Assembly: GCA_029261715.1 (NCBI GenBank)
Contig: JAJDAT010000038.1
Coordinates: 124,001-188,000 of the forward strand
Direction of reading: 5' to 3'
DNA from: Nitrospinia bacterium
Lineage (GTDB): Bacteria; Nitrospinota; Nitrospinia; Nitrospinales; JAJDAT01
Length of the DNA: 64,000 nt
The notes under the pieces were generated by a model that worked only from the letters and a program-made list of their open reading frames with translations, had not been told where the DNA came from and made no database searches. Position numbers and translations under genes: made by a program. Below are positions 20,001-29,100 of the stretch, one piece after another (positions within the stretch are counted from its first letter, which is position 1; each line of letters opens with the position of its first letter).

Positions 20001-20511
20001 AGCCGCAATCTATCAAACAAGTTTCAATCAATTCTCGGTCGGTACTTTCCCCTGTAGTTAGGGAAAATGCGGCTCTTTTTAGATTTTCTTTTGGAAATAT
20101 ATACTGAATTGCCGCGTCTACCGGAGCTATTACTAATGGAGAATCTCCATCTAGTAATTCCTTTAAAACCCCTATTCGTTCTCCGCTAATTTCTTTAGAG
20201 GGAGATAACGGCTCAAAGGGCAAAATTTCCCAAGATGGAAAAAAAATTGGATGGCGTTTAATCTTTTCATGACGAGTAAAATAACGAATCTCTCCTAATA
20301 ATTTTTCAGCATGGTTTTGATCGGGAGCTAAAACTAAAATAGGAGTTTTCAGTCGCTTTTGTATTCTGCTTAAAAAAAGCGCTTTAGATGCGCCTTTAAA
20401 TCCTGTTAAATTTTCATTAAGACTTGGAGAAGCTGCCTTTTCGGAAATCCAATCAATTTTCTCCGCAAAAGAATTAGAATAAGACTGACTTATAGAAGCT
20501 GTTTGATTCAT
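17059..20511 (-). CDS. mfd: Transcription-repair coupling factor
   Basis: Mfd removes RNA polymerase stalled at DNA damage and recruits UvrA. The 1150 residues match the family length. Seen in order: the UvrB-like N-terminal module (DQNHAEKLLGEIRYF, SRGDILDIFVPS), the RNA-polymerase-interacting domain around 475-550 (LKPGDYLVHIDYGIGRYLG), then superfamily 2 translocase motifs GDVGFGKTEVAMRA, DEEQRFGVKHKE, LTATPIPRTLY and QLRGRVGR. A C-terminal TRCF domain closes it. It begins the mfd-parvulin-parvulin series. The start ATG lacks a strong ribosome site. Confidence 0.97.
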   Translation of the reverse strand: MNQTASISQSYSNSFAEKIDWISEKAASPSLNENLTGFKGASKALFLSRIQKRLKTPILVLAPDQNHAEKLLGEIRYFTRHEKIKRHPIFFPSWEILPFEPLSPSKEISGERIGVLKELLDGDSPLVIAPVDAAIQYIFPKENLKRAAFSLTTGESTDRELIETCLIDCGYSRFGMVDERGQYSSRGDILDIFVPSLHDPVRIEFFGDDIESIRLFDVGSQTTIREIESLSVIPVRELCLTPELMEKGFEKLSKRAIEIEAHSSHVKELKEKFENLGRFPGMEAFSSFFYTEKNTLFDYFPAETLVIFDEPEDCRGKIENVLDIAAMEYEKGLSEGDLLPLLESLYIDSEKFENEIAKRKTLNLRALSISSDEDSNNQLNIRSIPPLTGRFEQFTEWALKYIEKGAKVQIVAPTKGHATRSRQLLEQYGLEAAVDIGTIGHGFVIPEANTIFVAEHEIFGRSHKHKYRRKPKSSAFQRGFKDLKPGDYLVHIDYGIGRYLGTKELETGIGGGEFLDILYAGNEKLYLPMDGLAYIQKFVGTTESPPPLDKLGGVSWKKQKNKIKESIREMAEDLLKLYAQRELSTGKAFQSNPVLLQEFADSFDYIETDDQMKAIEEVYEDLESEKPMDRLVCGDVGFGKTEVAMRAAFKVAINEKQVAVLAPTTLLAQQHYNTFCERFKAHPINIEMISRFRSAKEQKEILEKLKNNQIDIIIGTHKLLGDKVKFPNLGLIVIDEEQRFGVKHKEKLKKLRASVDILTLTATPIPRTLYFSLMGVRDLSVIETPPEDRLAIKTYIRKFEEHVIKEAITRELERGGQVYFIHNKIFSINSVAEMLLRIFPNLNFGIAHGRLPEKELEKVMKKFVNKEIDVLLCTTIVENGIDISTANTIIINRADQFGLGQLYQLRGRVGRYKNQAYAYLLIPGFMAVTEEARKRLSAIEELTELGAGFQLASRDLEIRGAGNMLGNQQSGHVNTIGFDLYCKLIEDTVKELRGQKVEAHKEAEIDFKVKGFIPKYYISDLNQRLEFYRRLYLANDLETAESLEEELVDRFGAMPDPVEKLTKLLEIKILCQKMDIVKTELKSGWIFLEFDKNNNMPAEAVVSLLDKNLKFDSEFRLKIFSPQKGWKEDLRLVKGYLIKLGKARIEKKDT

Positions 20512-20572
20512 TTATAATTTCAAAAAGGAGGAAAAGATTAAAGAATTGCGATTAAATGTAGGGGCTTAAAAA

Positions 20573-20959
20573 TTAGGACTTCTTGGAGTCTTTAGGCAAA
20601 AGGTGTTCCCATTTAGGGGGAGCTTTGGGTTTATAATTTACGCACATGGCAAAGGTTGGTCCCTCATACATATTTAGTTTAAACCATCCTCCACCAAATT
20701 TCTCGGTAAAATAACCTTCTACATCTTCGTAAAAAGTTTCGAATTCTTCTAACGTAAATTTGGCAATTTCATAGAATTGGACACTTACCCCTTCATAGGT
20801 TCCAACAAGTAGGTTGAAATGAAGATTGGGATAAATTTCACGAAATTTGGCATCCACTTCTTCAGGAGTTGGGTTTCGTTTTAAATCTCTTTTTAATTTA
20901 GGCTTATAATAATCGCGTAATTCCGTCTTAACCCACTCGACTTTGCTCCAATCTTCCAT
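20573..20959 (-). CDS. Hypothetical protein, soluble, aromatic-rich
   Basis: I do not recognise this 128-residue protein. It has no signal peptide or membrane segment. It is rich in Trp, Tyr and Phe, with an alternating charged N-terminal half (KPKLKRDLKRNPTPEEVD) and a likely alpha/beta C-terminal half (FTEKFGGGWFKLNMYEGP). It reads in the same direction as mfd and ends about 60 bp before it. The coding frame, a normal ATG start and the operon-like position support a real gene. No function can be stated. Confidence 0.65.
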   Translation of the reverse strand: MEDWSKVEWVKTELRDYYKPKLKRDLKRNPTPEEVDAKFREIYPNLHFNLLVGTYEGVSVQFYEIAKFTLEEFETFYEDVEGYFTEKFGGGWFKLNMYEGPTFAMCVNYKPKAPPKWEHLLPKDSKKS

Positions 20960-21108
20960 AAAACTTCTGATACCTCAAAACAAAAAGTGCTACAAAACTT
21001 AAAGGAACCTCTAAAAGCTTGAGCTTACCAAGAGCTTTTCACTTCAATCTACCTATAAAGAGATAGTAAACCTCTAATAGCTTTAATTTTTAGAGACTTT
21101 TTTAGCTA

Positions 21109-21130
21109 TTTTACAGGGAAACCCGTAAAA
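21109..21130 (+). promoter_or_regulatory. Small hairpin in the divergent region upstream of aguB
   Basis: TTTTAC and GTAAAA flank GGG-AAA-CCC with one bulged A, giving a compact stem-loop about 95 bp before the aguB start, between divergent genes. It could be an operator or a leader hairpin. There is no T-tract long enough to call it a terminator. Confidence 0.35.
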
Positions 21131-21225
21131 TCTTTGCAAAATAAAGATTTATTTTTTAGCATAAAAGACAATTTGTTACAATCTCCAAACTTTTGTATTT
21201 ATTAAAGATCTAATACTCAAAAACT

Positions 21226-22089
21226 ATGTCACCTGTTCAAATTGGCTTAATCCAGATGAAGTGCGAAGAAGATGTCGCGAAAAACCTCCATCGCGCTGAA
21301 CTTTTTATAAAAGAAGCCAGTGACAAAGGGGCTCAAATAGTTTGCTTGCAAGAGCTCTTTTATTCCAGATATTTCTGTCAAACAGAAGACCATCAAAGCT
21401 TTGAGCTTTCAGAGCCTATCCCTGGTCCAATCGTTGAAAAACTACAAAAATTAGCCGAATCTTTGAAGATTGTATTAATCGCCCCCGTTTTTGAAAAACG
21501 AACAGAAGGAATTTATCATAACTCCGCTATTGTAATCGATGCTGACGGCTCTTTGGTAGGTACTTACCGAAAAATGCACATTCCAGATGATCCATGCTTT
21601 TACGAAAAGTTTTATTTCACCCCTGGCGACTTGGGATTTAAAACATTTTCTACACAATATGGAAAAATTGGAGTACTCATCTGCTGGGACCAATGGTTTC
21701 CTGAAGCGGCTCGTCTTTGCGCTTTATCTGGAGCTCAAATATTGTTTTACCCAACTGCAATTGGCTTTCAAGAAATAGACGCTGAATTCTCTAAAAAACA
21801 GCATTCAGCCTGGGAAACCATTCAACGTAGCCATGCTATTGCTAACGGACTTTTTGTAGCCTCAGTAAACCGAGTTGGCAAAGAAGATGCTATCTCTTTT
21901 TGGGGACAATCTTTCGTATCCGACCCCTTTGGAGAAGTCATATCCAAAGCGGATTCAGAATCCGAACAAGTTTTACTCGTTGAATGTGATTTTTCTAAAA
22001 ATGAGGAAACTCGTCAAAACTGGCCATTTTTCCGCGATAGAAGAGTAGATTCTTACTCTCCAATAAATAAAATCTACATCGATTCCTAA
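21226..22089 (+). CDS. aguB: N-carbamoylputrescine amidase
   Basis: Nitrilase-superfamily enzyme that hydrolyses N-carbamoylputrescine to putrescine, CO2 and ammonia. The 287 residues carry the catalytic triad Glu43 (LQELFYS), Lys116 (YRKMHIPDDP) and Cys153 (LICWDQWFPE), with flanking residues typical of this branch rather than of general nitrilases. It is followed after 2 bp by agmatine deiminase, so the pair performs the two-step agmatine-to-putrescine route. No ornithine or arginine decarboxylase is in the window. The ATG start is chosen by the reading-frame limit; the ribosome site is weak. Confidence 0.95.
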   Translation: MSPVQIGLIQMKCEEDVAKNLHRAELFIKEASDKGAQIVCLQELFYSRYFCQTEDHQSFELSEPIPGPIVEKLQKLAESLKIVLIAPVFEKRTEGIYHNSAIVIDADGSLVGTYRKMHIPDDPCFYEKFYFTPGDLGFKTFSTQYGKIGVLICWDQWFPEAARLCALSGAQILFYPTAIGFQEIDAEFSKKQHSAWETIQRSHAIANGLFVASVNRVGKEDAISFWGQSFVSDPFGEVISKADSESEQVLLVECDFSKNEETRQNWPFFRDRRVDSYSPINKIYIDS

Positions 22090-22091
22090 AT

Positions 22092-23135
22092 ATGGAACCA
22101 AACCCAATCGACCAGGGTTACCGCATGCCTGCAGAATGGGAACGTCATTCCGCAACCTGGTTAGCGTGGCCTCAAAATAGAGAATATTGGCAAGGCGAGG
22201 CTATGGGGTTAATTGAAGTCGCTTATATTTTGGCTGTTAAATCTCTATCCCCCGGAGAACATGTACATATTCTGGCTAACGACGATAAAAATGTTCGCCG
22301 GATATCTCAACTGCTAATTAAAGAGCAAGTCTCCATTTCTAACGTTTCAATTCATATCATTCCAACAAAAGATATTTGGATAAGAGATTACGGACCTAAC
22401 TTTTTAGTCGCTAAAACCCCCACTAAACCAGCAAGAATGAATCGCTGGTTATTTAATGCATGGGGTGATAAATACGAAATGGAAAATGAAAAAAACGTCG
22501 CTCCTTCAATTGCAAACAAACTAAATATAAAACCATTCCAACCTAATATTGTTTTGGAAGGTGGAGCTATTGAAGTGAATGGCCAAGGACTTTGCCTCAC
22601 CACGGAGGAATGTCTATTGAACAAAAATAGAAATAATGGCCCTAGTAAAACGACTATGGAATCTTACTTGAAGAGCTTCTTAGGAGTTACAAAAGTAATC
22701 TGGTGCAAAGGAGGAATGGAAGGTGACGATACAGACGGGCATATCGACAATTTAGCTCGGTTCGTCTCGCCTGATACAGTTGTTTGTGTTTATGAGGAAG
22801 ACCTGGAGGATGCAAACTATCAAAACTTAAAAGAAAACTTTGAGATTCTACAAAATTCTACAGATCAAAATGGGAATCCCTTGAAACTCGTAAAATTACC
22901 CACCCCAGGGTATGTTGGGGAAGATTCTTTAAGATATCCCGCCAGCTACGCTAATTTTTATATTGGGAATGAGGTTGTTTTAGTCCCTTCTTACGATCAT
23001 CCAAACGATGATAAGGTTTGCGAAATTTTAAAACCTTTTTTTCCAAATAGAAAAATCGTTAAACTACCCAGTAATATTTTCATCACCGGCAACGGAGGAA
23101 TTCACTGCGCCACACAACAGCAACCCTCAGTATAA
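22092..23135 (+). CDS. aguA: Agmatine deiminase
   Basis: Peptidyl-arginine-deiminase-family enzyme that converts agmatine to N-carbamoylputrescine and ammonia. The 347 residues show the N-terminal MPAEWERHSATWLAWP, the central IWIRDYGP, the GDDTDGHIDN segment carrying catalytic Asp/His, and the nucleophile Cys339 in GNGGIHC near the C-terminus. It lies 2 bp behind aguB, so it is translated from the same message. The pair makes putrescine from agmatine in the cytoplasm. Confidence 0.96.
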   Translation: MEPNPIDQGYRMPAEWERHSATWLAWPQNREYWQGEAMGLIEVAYILAVKSLSPGEHVHILANDDKNVRRISQLLIKEQVSISNVSIHIIPTKDIWIRDYGPNFLVAKTPTKPARMNRWLFNAWGDKYEMENEKNVAPSIANKLNIKPFQPNIVLEGGAIEVNGQGLCLTTEECLLNKNRNNGPSKTTMESYLKSFLGVTKVIWCKGGMEGDDTDGHIDNLARFVSPDTVVCVYEEDLEDANYQNLKENFEILQNSTDQNGNPLKLVKLPTPGYVGEDSLRYPASYANFYIGNEVVLVPSYDHPNDDKVCEILKPFFPNRKIVKLPSNIFITGNGGIHCATQQQPSV

Positions 23136-23272
23136 ACTCTAACTCCCTACTTACTTTTACTGTGTTTCTACATTTTCACTAGACGAAAGAATCAATTTTT
23201 TGTTAAACTCTTTAAAATACTATAATTAGCCTTCCTTATTACCTAGCTTTTTATCCTTATAAAGCTCTTTTA

Positions 23273-23458
23273 TTGCAAATCATGAAAAAGCGTCTTTACT
23301 TAAATCTAGATAAAAATAAAGGGATAATAAAAAAACAAAAAAATCAGGACGAAGACTCACCTTTAAACGTTAAATCTAATAAGAAAAACGAAGATATCTA
23401 CCGAGAACAATATCGGCTCGATATGGAAACAAAATCTTCGAAAAACATAAATAAATAA
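23273..23458 (+). CDS. Possible small Lys-rich protein (uncertain)
   Basis: A 61-codon frame beginning at TTG, or 58 codons from the ATG at 23282, lies between aguA and ahcY in the same direction. The product would be highly charged (Lys, Asp, Asn, Glu), with no hydrophobic core and no recognisable domain. No clear ribosome site precedes either start. It could be a small expressed protein or a chance frame in AT-rich DNA; I lean only slightly to real because of its orientation and its placement filling the gap. Confidence 0.3.
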   Translation: MQIMKKRLYLNLDKNKGIIKKQKNQDEDSPLNVKSNKKNEDIYREQYRLDMETKSSKNINK

Positions 23459-23499
23459 CCGACATTTTTTAAACATTTTAATAATTAAAAAGGAGCATT

Positions 23500-24810
23500 A
23501 TGACCTCTACAGCAGTTGTGGCCGAAAAATATAAAGTTAAAGACATTTCTCTTGCCGATTGGGGAAGAGATGAAATCATTTTGGCCGAAAAAGAAATGCC
23601 AGGATTGATGGCGTTGCGCGAAAAGCATGGAAAAGATAAACCATTGGCTGGAGCGCGAATTGCCGGTTCTTTGCATATGACAATTCAAACCGCTGTTTTG
23701 ATTGAAACTCTTATTGAATTAGGCGCAGAAGTACGTTGGGCATCTTGTAATATTTTTTCTACTCAAGACCATGCTGCGGCGGCAATTGCGGCTAAAGGCA
23801 TTCCGGTATTTGCTTGGAAAGAAGAAACTGAAGAAGAATACTGGTGGTGTACCGGTCAAACCTTACTATTCGACAACGATCAGGGTCCTAATATGATCTT
23901 GGACGATGGCGGCGACCTCACGCAATATGTTCACGATAAATTCCCTGAACTATTAGACGAAATTAAAGGAGTCACCGAGGAAACCACAACCGGTGTCCAT
24001 AATCTTTATAAAATGATTGAAAAGGAAACTCTAAAAATTCCAGCAATCAACGTTAACGACTCCGTTACAAAATCCAAATTTGACAACTTGTACGGTTGCC
24101 GAGAGTCTCTAGCTGATGGAATCAAAAGAGCGACCGACGTTATGATTGCCGGTAAAGTGGTCGTTGTCGCAGGTTATGGCGATGTAGGTAAAGGTTGCGC
24201 ACAATCCATGAAAACATATGGCGCTCGCGTCATCGTTACGGAAATCGATCCGATTTGCGCCTTACAAGCGGCTATGGAAGGTTATGAAATCACCACCATG
24301 GAAGAAGCCGTTAAAGAAGGCGATATCTTTGTTACTACAACAGGTTGTAAAGATATCATTCGAATCGACCATATGGAAAAAATGAAAGACACCGCTATTG
24401 TTTGTAATATTGGTCATTTCGATATTGAGATCCAAGTAGATCAACTCAATAACTTTCCAGGAATTGAAAAAAAGGTCATTAAACCGCAAGTGGATCGTTA
24501 CACCTTCCCTGACGGCCATCGAATCATTCTGTTAGCAGAAGGACGACTGGTTAACCTAGGTTGTGCAACCGGACATCCTTCATTTGTAATGTCTAACTCT
24601 TTCACCAATCAAGTACTGGCTCAAATAGAGTTGTACAATAAAAAATATGAAATTGGCGTTTATATGCTTCCTAAACACTTAGATGAAGAAGTCGCTCGAT
24701 TGCATTTAGAGAAGTTAGGTGTAAAACTAACCACTTTAACTAAAGATCAAGCAGATTATTTAAGTATTTCTCCTGCAGGTCCATACAAGCCAGAGCATTA
24801 CCGCTATTAA
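23500..24810 (+). CDS. ahcY: Adenosylhomocysteinase
   Basis: Hydrolyses S-adenosylhomocysteine to adenosine and homocysteine, relieving product inhibition of methyltransferases. The 436 residues include [13 protein letters not shown], the substrate segment [25 protein letters not shown], the NAD motif [14 protein letters not shown] (about residues 220-233) and the C-terminal signature [13 protein letters not shown]. It starts at ATG with AGGAG 5 nt upstream. A strong terminator follows 20 bp after the stop. Confidence 0.98.
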   Translation: MTSTAVVAEKYKVKDISLADWGRDEIILAEKEMPGLMALREKHGKDKPLAGARIAGSLHMTIQTAVLIETLIELGAEVRWASCNIFSTQDHAAAAIAAKGIPVFAWKEETEEEYWWCTGQTLLFDNDQGPNMILDDGGDLTQYVHDKFPELLDEIKGVTEETTTGVHNLYKMIEKETLKIPAINVNDSVTKSKFDNLYGCRESLADGIKRATDVMIAGKVVVVAGYGDVGKGCAQSMKTYGARVIVTEIDPICALQAAMEGYEITTMEEAVKEGDIFVTTTGCKDIIRIDHMEKMKDTAIVCNIGHFDIEIQVDQLNNFPGIEKKVIKPQVDRYTFPDGHRIILLAEGRLVNLGCATGHPSFVMSNSFTNQVLAQIELYNKKYEIGVYMLPKHLDEEVARLHLEKLGVKLTTLTKDQADYLSISPAGPYKPEHYRY

Positions 24811-24830
24811 GTCATAAGTTTAGCTTCATA

Positions 24831-24866
24831 AAACGGCGTTCCCCCTTCGGGAACGCCGTTTTTTTT
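24831..24866 (+). terminator. Intrinsic terminator after ahcY
   Basis: A 12-bp GC-rich stem (aacggcgttccc at 24832-24843 pairing with 24849-24860) with a 5-nt loop is followed by eight T residues. It ends the aguB-aguA-ahcY strand and insulates the recombinase gene downstream. Confidence 0.93.
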
Positions 24867-25111
24867 GCCCCTGCCCGTTTCCATACCCTTCATAATAACG
24901 CTGGAGTTTCGTCATATTTTAGAGTAGATTACTCCGCCTCAGACACCAAAAAATAGCATTTTAGCCTTATTTTAAAGGCCAAAATAGATTTTCAAAATAC
25001 AGATATTTTGGAGATTCGAATTTTATTTACAAGGTATCAAATCCATTATTGGATTTATCCATGTAAAGAGTTTGTCTTCAAAAATAAAAAGATGGAGGCA
25101 AATATTTTGAA

Positions 25112-26089
25112 ATGAGGCAAAAGAACACTTCTCTAAAACTATCGACCGACCTTTTTATTGATCATTGCCGTATATCAAAGAGCTTATCGGATAATACGCT
25201 GAAAGCCTATTGCATCGATTTAGACAACTTTAAAATATTTTGTGGCGAAAGAATTAATCTAAAAAAAATAGATAAAGAACTAATAAGAAAGTTTCTAACT
25301 TATTTAATCAAGGCAAGGGAACTAAAACCAAGTTCTGTAAAAAGAAAAATAGCTTGCCTAAAGGCTTTTTTTGTTTGGTTAGAAAACGAAGACCAAATAG
25401 AAATCAGCCCGTTTCATAAATTAGGCATTAAAATCTCTATCCCCGCAAGGCTCCCTAATACCCTCTCGACAGAAGAACTACAGAAACTATTCAAGCTTGG
25501 CAAAAGGTTTAATCAACAAGCGCAAAAAAGCTTAAACGCTAATTCAAGACAATCAAAATTCTGGAATTTAAAAGACTTTAATTCTTATACAACTCATTTA
25601 GCTTTAGAAATTATGTTCACAACCGGTATCCGAGTTGGAGAATTGGTTACAATCAAAATCAAAGATATTGACCTCATTGAAGGATCAATAAAAGTCATTG
25701 GAAAAGGCAATAAGCAAAGAAAAGTTTTTTTAGTAGACGAAGAAATCAAAAATCTAATTCGCCACTATGTTGAAATCAGGCAACAATTCAGCCCTATTAC
25801 GGAAGTTTTACTAATCAATAGTCGAGGTTTAGCGGCCACCACACAAATAGTGAGACTTTATCTTCGGGAAGCGTCAAAGAAAGCAAGTCTGGAAAGATGT
25901 ATTACTCCTCATATGTTGAGACATTCAGCCGCAACGCATTTATTGGAAGCTGGAGTCGATATAAGATTTGTTCAGAAGTTATTAGGCCATAATAGCATCA
26001 CCACAACCCAAATTTACACGCAAGTCAGCGACCGCAGCCTACAAAACACGATCACCCAAGCCAACACACGTAAACTTTTTGGAGGATAA
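25112..26089 (+). CDS. Tyrosine recombinase, XerC/XerD type
   Basis: Site-specific recombinase of 325 residues with a complete catalytic set: Arg174 (TGIRVGE), Lys198, His267 and Arg270 (HMLRHSAATHLLEAG), His293 (LLGHNSITTTQ) and nucleophile Tyr302. An N-terminal SAM-like core-binding domain covers about 10-100. An extra loop of about 25-30 residues (about 132-160) makes it longer than typical XerC/D (about 300). Its stop lies 3 bp before one arm of a 19-bp inverted repeat and 32 bp before the STAND gene, with no terminator between. It could be the housekeeping dimer-resolution Xer, but its position beside the repeat argues for a dedicated role in DNA inversion (inference). Confidence 0.9.
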   Translation: MRQKNTSLKLSTDLFIDHCRISKSLSDNTLKAYCIDLDNFKIFCGERINLKKIDKELIRKFLTYLIKARELKPSSVKRKIACLKAFFVWLENEDQIEISPFHKLGIKISIPARLPNTLSTEELQKLFKLGKRFNQQAQKSLNANSRQSKFWNLKDFNSYTTHLALEIMFTTGIRVGELVTIKIKDIDLIEGSIKVIGKGNKQRKVFLVDEEIKNLIRHYVEIRQQFSPITEVLLINSRGLAATTQIVRLYLREASKKASLERCITPHMLRHSAATHLLEAGVDIRFVQKLLGHNSITTTQIYTQVSDRSLQNTITQANTRKLFGG

Positions 26090-26092
26090 AAC

Positions 26093-26111
26093 TATGGATA
26101 ACTAGGAATTA
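26093..26111 (+). repeat. Left arm of 19-bp perfect inverted repeat
   Basis: TATGGATAACTAGGAATTA lies 3 bp after the recombinase stop and 10 nt before the STAND gene start. Its exact reverse complement is at 31745-31763. It contains a 3-codon reading frame (ATG GAT AAC TAG), an AGGA ribosome-site-like core, and short arms ATAA/TTA(T) around a 7-nt centre, which is the size of a tyrosine-recombinase core. Confidence 0.8.
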
Positions 26112-26121
26112 AGGATAATAA

Positions 26122-29100
26122 ATGAGCAAGGAAAAGGTTCCTAAAAATGCGGTTGAGGTCTGGAAATTGATGAGATCTTATACTGAATCCATTCCTAAGT
26201 GTATTCGGCCAAGTGAACATAATAAAAAAAGAAAATTTCAACTTTTTGAAGTTGTTGCGGCCTCTCTGTTTTCTATTTTAAATAATTCAATTAAATGGAC
26301 TGTTACACCGGTACAGGGTGATAACGGGATAGATTTTAGTGGAGAGATTGAAATAATTCCTAAATCTAAGTTTATTGAACCGGCAAAAATGATATTAGGA
26401 GGTCAATGTAAAGCCTTAGATTTAGATAGGAAAAACAAAATTGACATTATAGGACAATTTTCAACTGATTTTTTTAGAATGAAAGAATCAATAAATCCAA
26501 ATTTTTTTTCATGTTTGATAGCATGTTTAAATGGAAAATTTAAACCCAAAGATTTAAGTGAAGCAAAGGCTTCTTTTCAAAGACAATTAGCAGTAAACAC
26601 AGAAGTTTTAGGATTGGAGCAAGTAGAGCATTTAATAAAAGAAAACTATCGAAAAATAAGACCTGTAATAACTAAAAGTTCACTTTCTAAGGAAAAAATT
26701 AAGACTATAGATAGTTATTTTTCAACTATTGATAAAATAACTAAGAATGATTTATCTGTTGACCTTTCTATTGCTTGTGATGGAAAAGCTCAATCAGGGA
26801 TTCCATTTAAATGTAATATTAGTATCAACTCTCATTACTTAAGCTCTGGAAGAATTAATCTAATTTATCGAAAACACAAAACTTACCTTTCAGAAAGTGG
26901 AAAAGATTCTGAAGATTCAATTAAAGTTCTGTCTCCAAAACAAATTATAGAAAAAAAAGGCTTTGATGTTAACGTTGAGTGGAATCAAAAATATGTTTTA
27001 AATTTAACTTTTTTGAGTTATTTAACAGGTGAAATAGAATTAGGCTTCTTAGATATTTTTGATAAAGATAATTTTGTCGATTCTATCAGTTTGGGGCTAA
27101 TTCATCTTTCAGATACTTTTACTCCTCCATTTTTTTGGACCAATAAAAATAGAGAATATTCAATAAACTTTGAAAGAATATTAGAAAATGCTTTCTCAGG
27201 TGAATTTAATCCAATTGCTGTATTAGGTTATGGAGGAAATGGAAAGTCTAGATTTTGCCAGGAATTAGGTTTTATTTCAGAAACAAAAGGGGCAGAATTT
27301 GCTTCTTTATCACATCAAAATAATTTTGAAAACCCTTATGGAATCATTAGAGATATATTGAGCGCCTTATGCGTGCCTCTAAATGACGTGGAATCCCCCT
27401 TAGATACCGTGAAAAGAGTTATACACTCAAACTCTCCATCTCTTGCCCAAAAAAGCGAACCTACTTTAGAAGTTATTTTTTCTATTAAAAACACAGAACA
27501 ATCTACCTTTGCAGATCACTCAGTTATAGTAACAGTCTTAATTTTTTTATTACGTTTAAAAGCTTTAAATAAAACCTTTGTATTGCATTTATCAGATATG
27601 CATTGGTGTCATGGCCAAGTTTTACAGTTATTTATTGAACTAATTAAGCAAATCAAATTTTCAGGTAATAATAAACATTCAAGAATTATTATTATTTTTG
27701 AAGGTCGAATTTCTGAAATAAATACTAAAACAAAAGACTTGAATAAAAAATTTGATTTTTCAAGCGCAAGTTTTGAAAACTTTGTAAATAGTAATATTCA
27801 AAATCAGTTTTTAATATCAAGCTTGACGCGAATTGAAAGTTTTAAGTTTTTGAAAAATTTTTTCGAGTTTCAGGATAGATTTAATCCCAAGTTAACAAAA
27901 AAACTGATCCCCCATCAATCTGACCTTTTAGAAAATATAGTTTTACTGGCAAATGGAAATCCTTTTTATATGATCGAAATAATCAGATCTTTAAGGGATA
28001 AGGGGTTTATTCGAAAAAATAATCGTACTGGTAGGCTTTTCTTAATAAAGAAACTACCAAAAAACTTTCATATTCCAGTTAATGTTGAGTTAATGATCAA
28101 AGCTAGATTTAAATATCTTTCAAGAAATAATCCGCAACTTGCAAACTTAATTCAAGCTGTTGCTCTAATTAAAAACAGGATTGAATTTGATCTTTATAAA
28201 AAATTAATAAAAAAAATAGGAAATGGAATTTCAAATGATGACGTAGAAAAAACAGAATTTTTGTTTTTTGAAGAAACTTCATTCGGCAATATAAAATTTC
28301 GCCATGAATTATACTTTCAAACTATCCGAAATATTAAACTAGATGAATATATTAAGGAAAAAGTAGTTGAAGTATATTTAAAATTCCTTAATTGTAAAGA
28401 CTCGGAACTTCCATTAATTAATTTAGAAAAAGCATTAGTTTTAAAAGAATCAAAAAGTTTTGATTTCCAAAAAATCAAACACTTTTTAGTTAGAGCAAGT
28501 AATCAGGCACAAAAAAGAAAAGAAACTATTTTGTTAACCAGAGTTTTATCTGAATTAATAAAACTTTTTGGACCTATTGATGATTCCTTAGAGAAGCCAA
28601 TTGATGTTAATTTAGAAATTAGTCGAATTATTAGGAGTTATGCAGAATTAAATTTGTGGCATGGGGATCGTGAAGAATCAGTTAAACAACTAGAAGAATT
28701 AATAGACCATTTAAATAGAGTAAAGGAGAAAACGAAAGCTAATTGTCTTTATGAAAACTTTTTTGAGTTTGAATATGAACTAAATATGACAAAAGTTCAG
28801 TATGCAAACGCTTTGATGAATCAATTTAAATCACATAAGGCTATTGAAACAATACTAGGTTCCTTACCCTCTATTAAAAGTTCTTATTCTCAAACCTCTG
28901 GGGTTTCAGAAAAAATATTAAAAAACCAATGGAGTGATCTTTTATCACTTTCTTTTAATAGATTGGGAGTTGCCTATAAAATAGAGGGGTGTATTGATGA
29001 ATCGATTAAAGCTCATTTAGATTCATTTGAAAGCTTTATATCGAAAAATAAAGAAGCAAAATTTGGTATTTATTTTGATTTGGCGAGAACTTATTGCTTA

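Noticed and set aside
25112-26089. Xer recombinase as a phage integrase or part of an IS element
   Set aside because: No phage genes, attachment duplication or transposase are present. It is either the housekeeping Xer or a dedicated inversion enzyme, and I could not decide with certainty.
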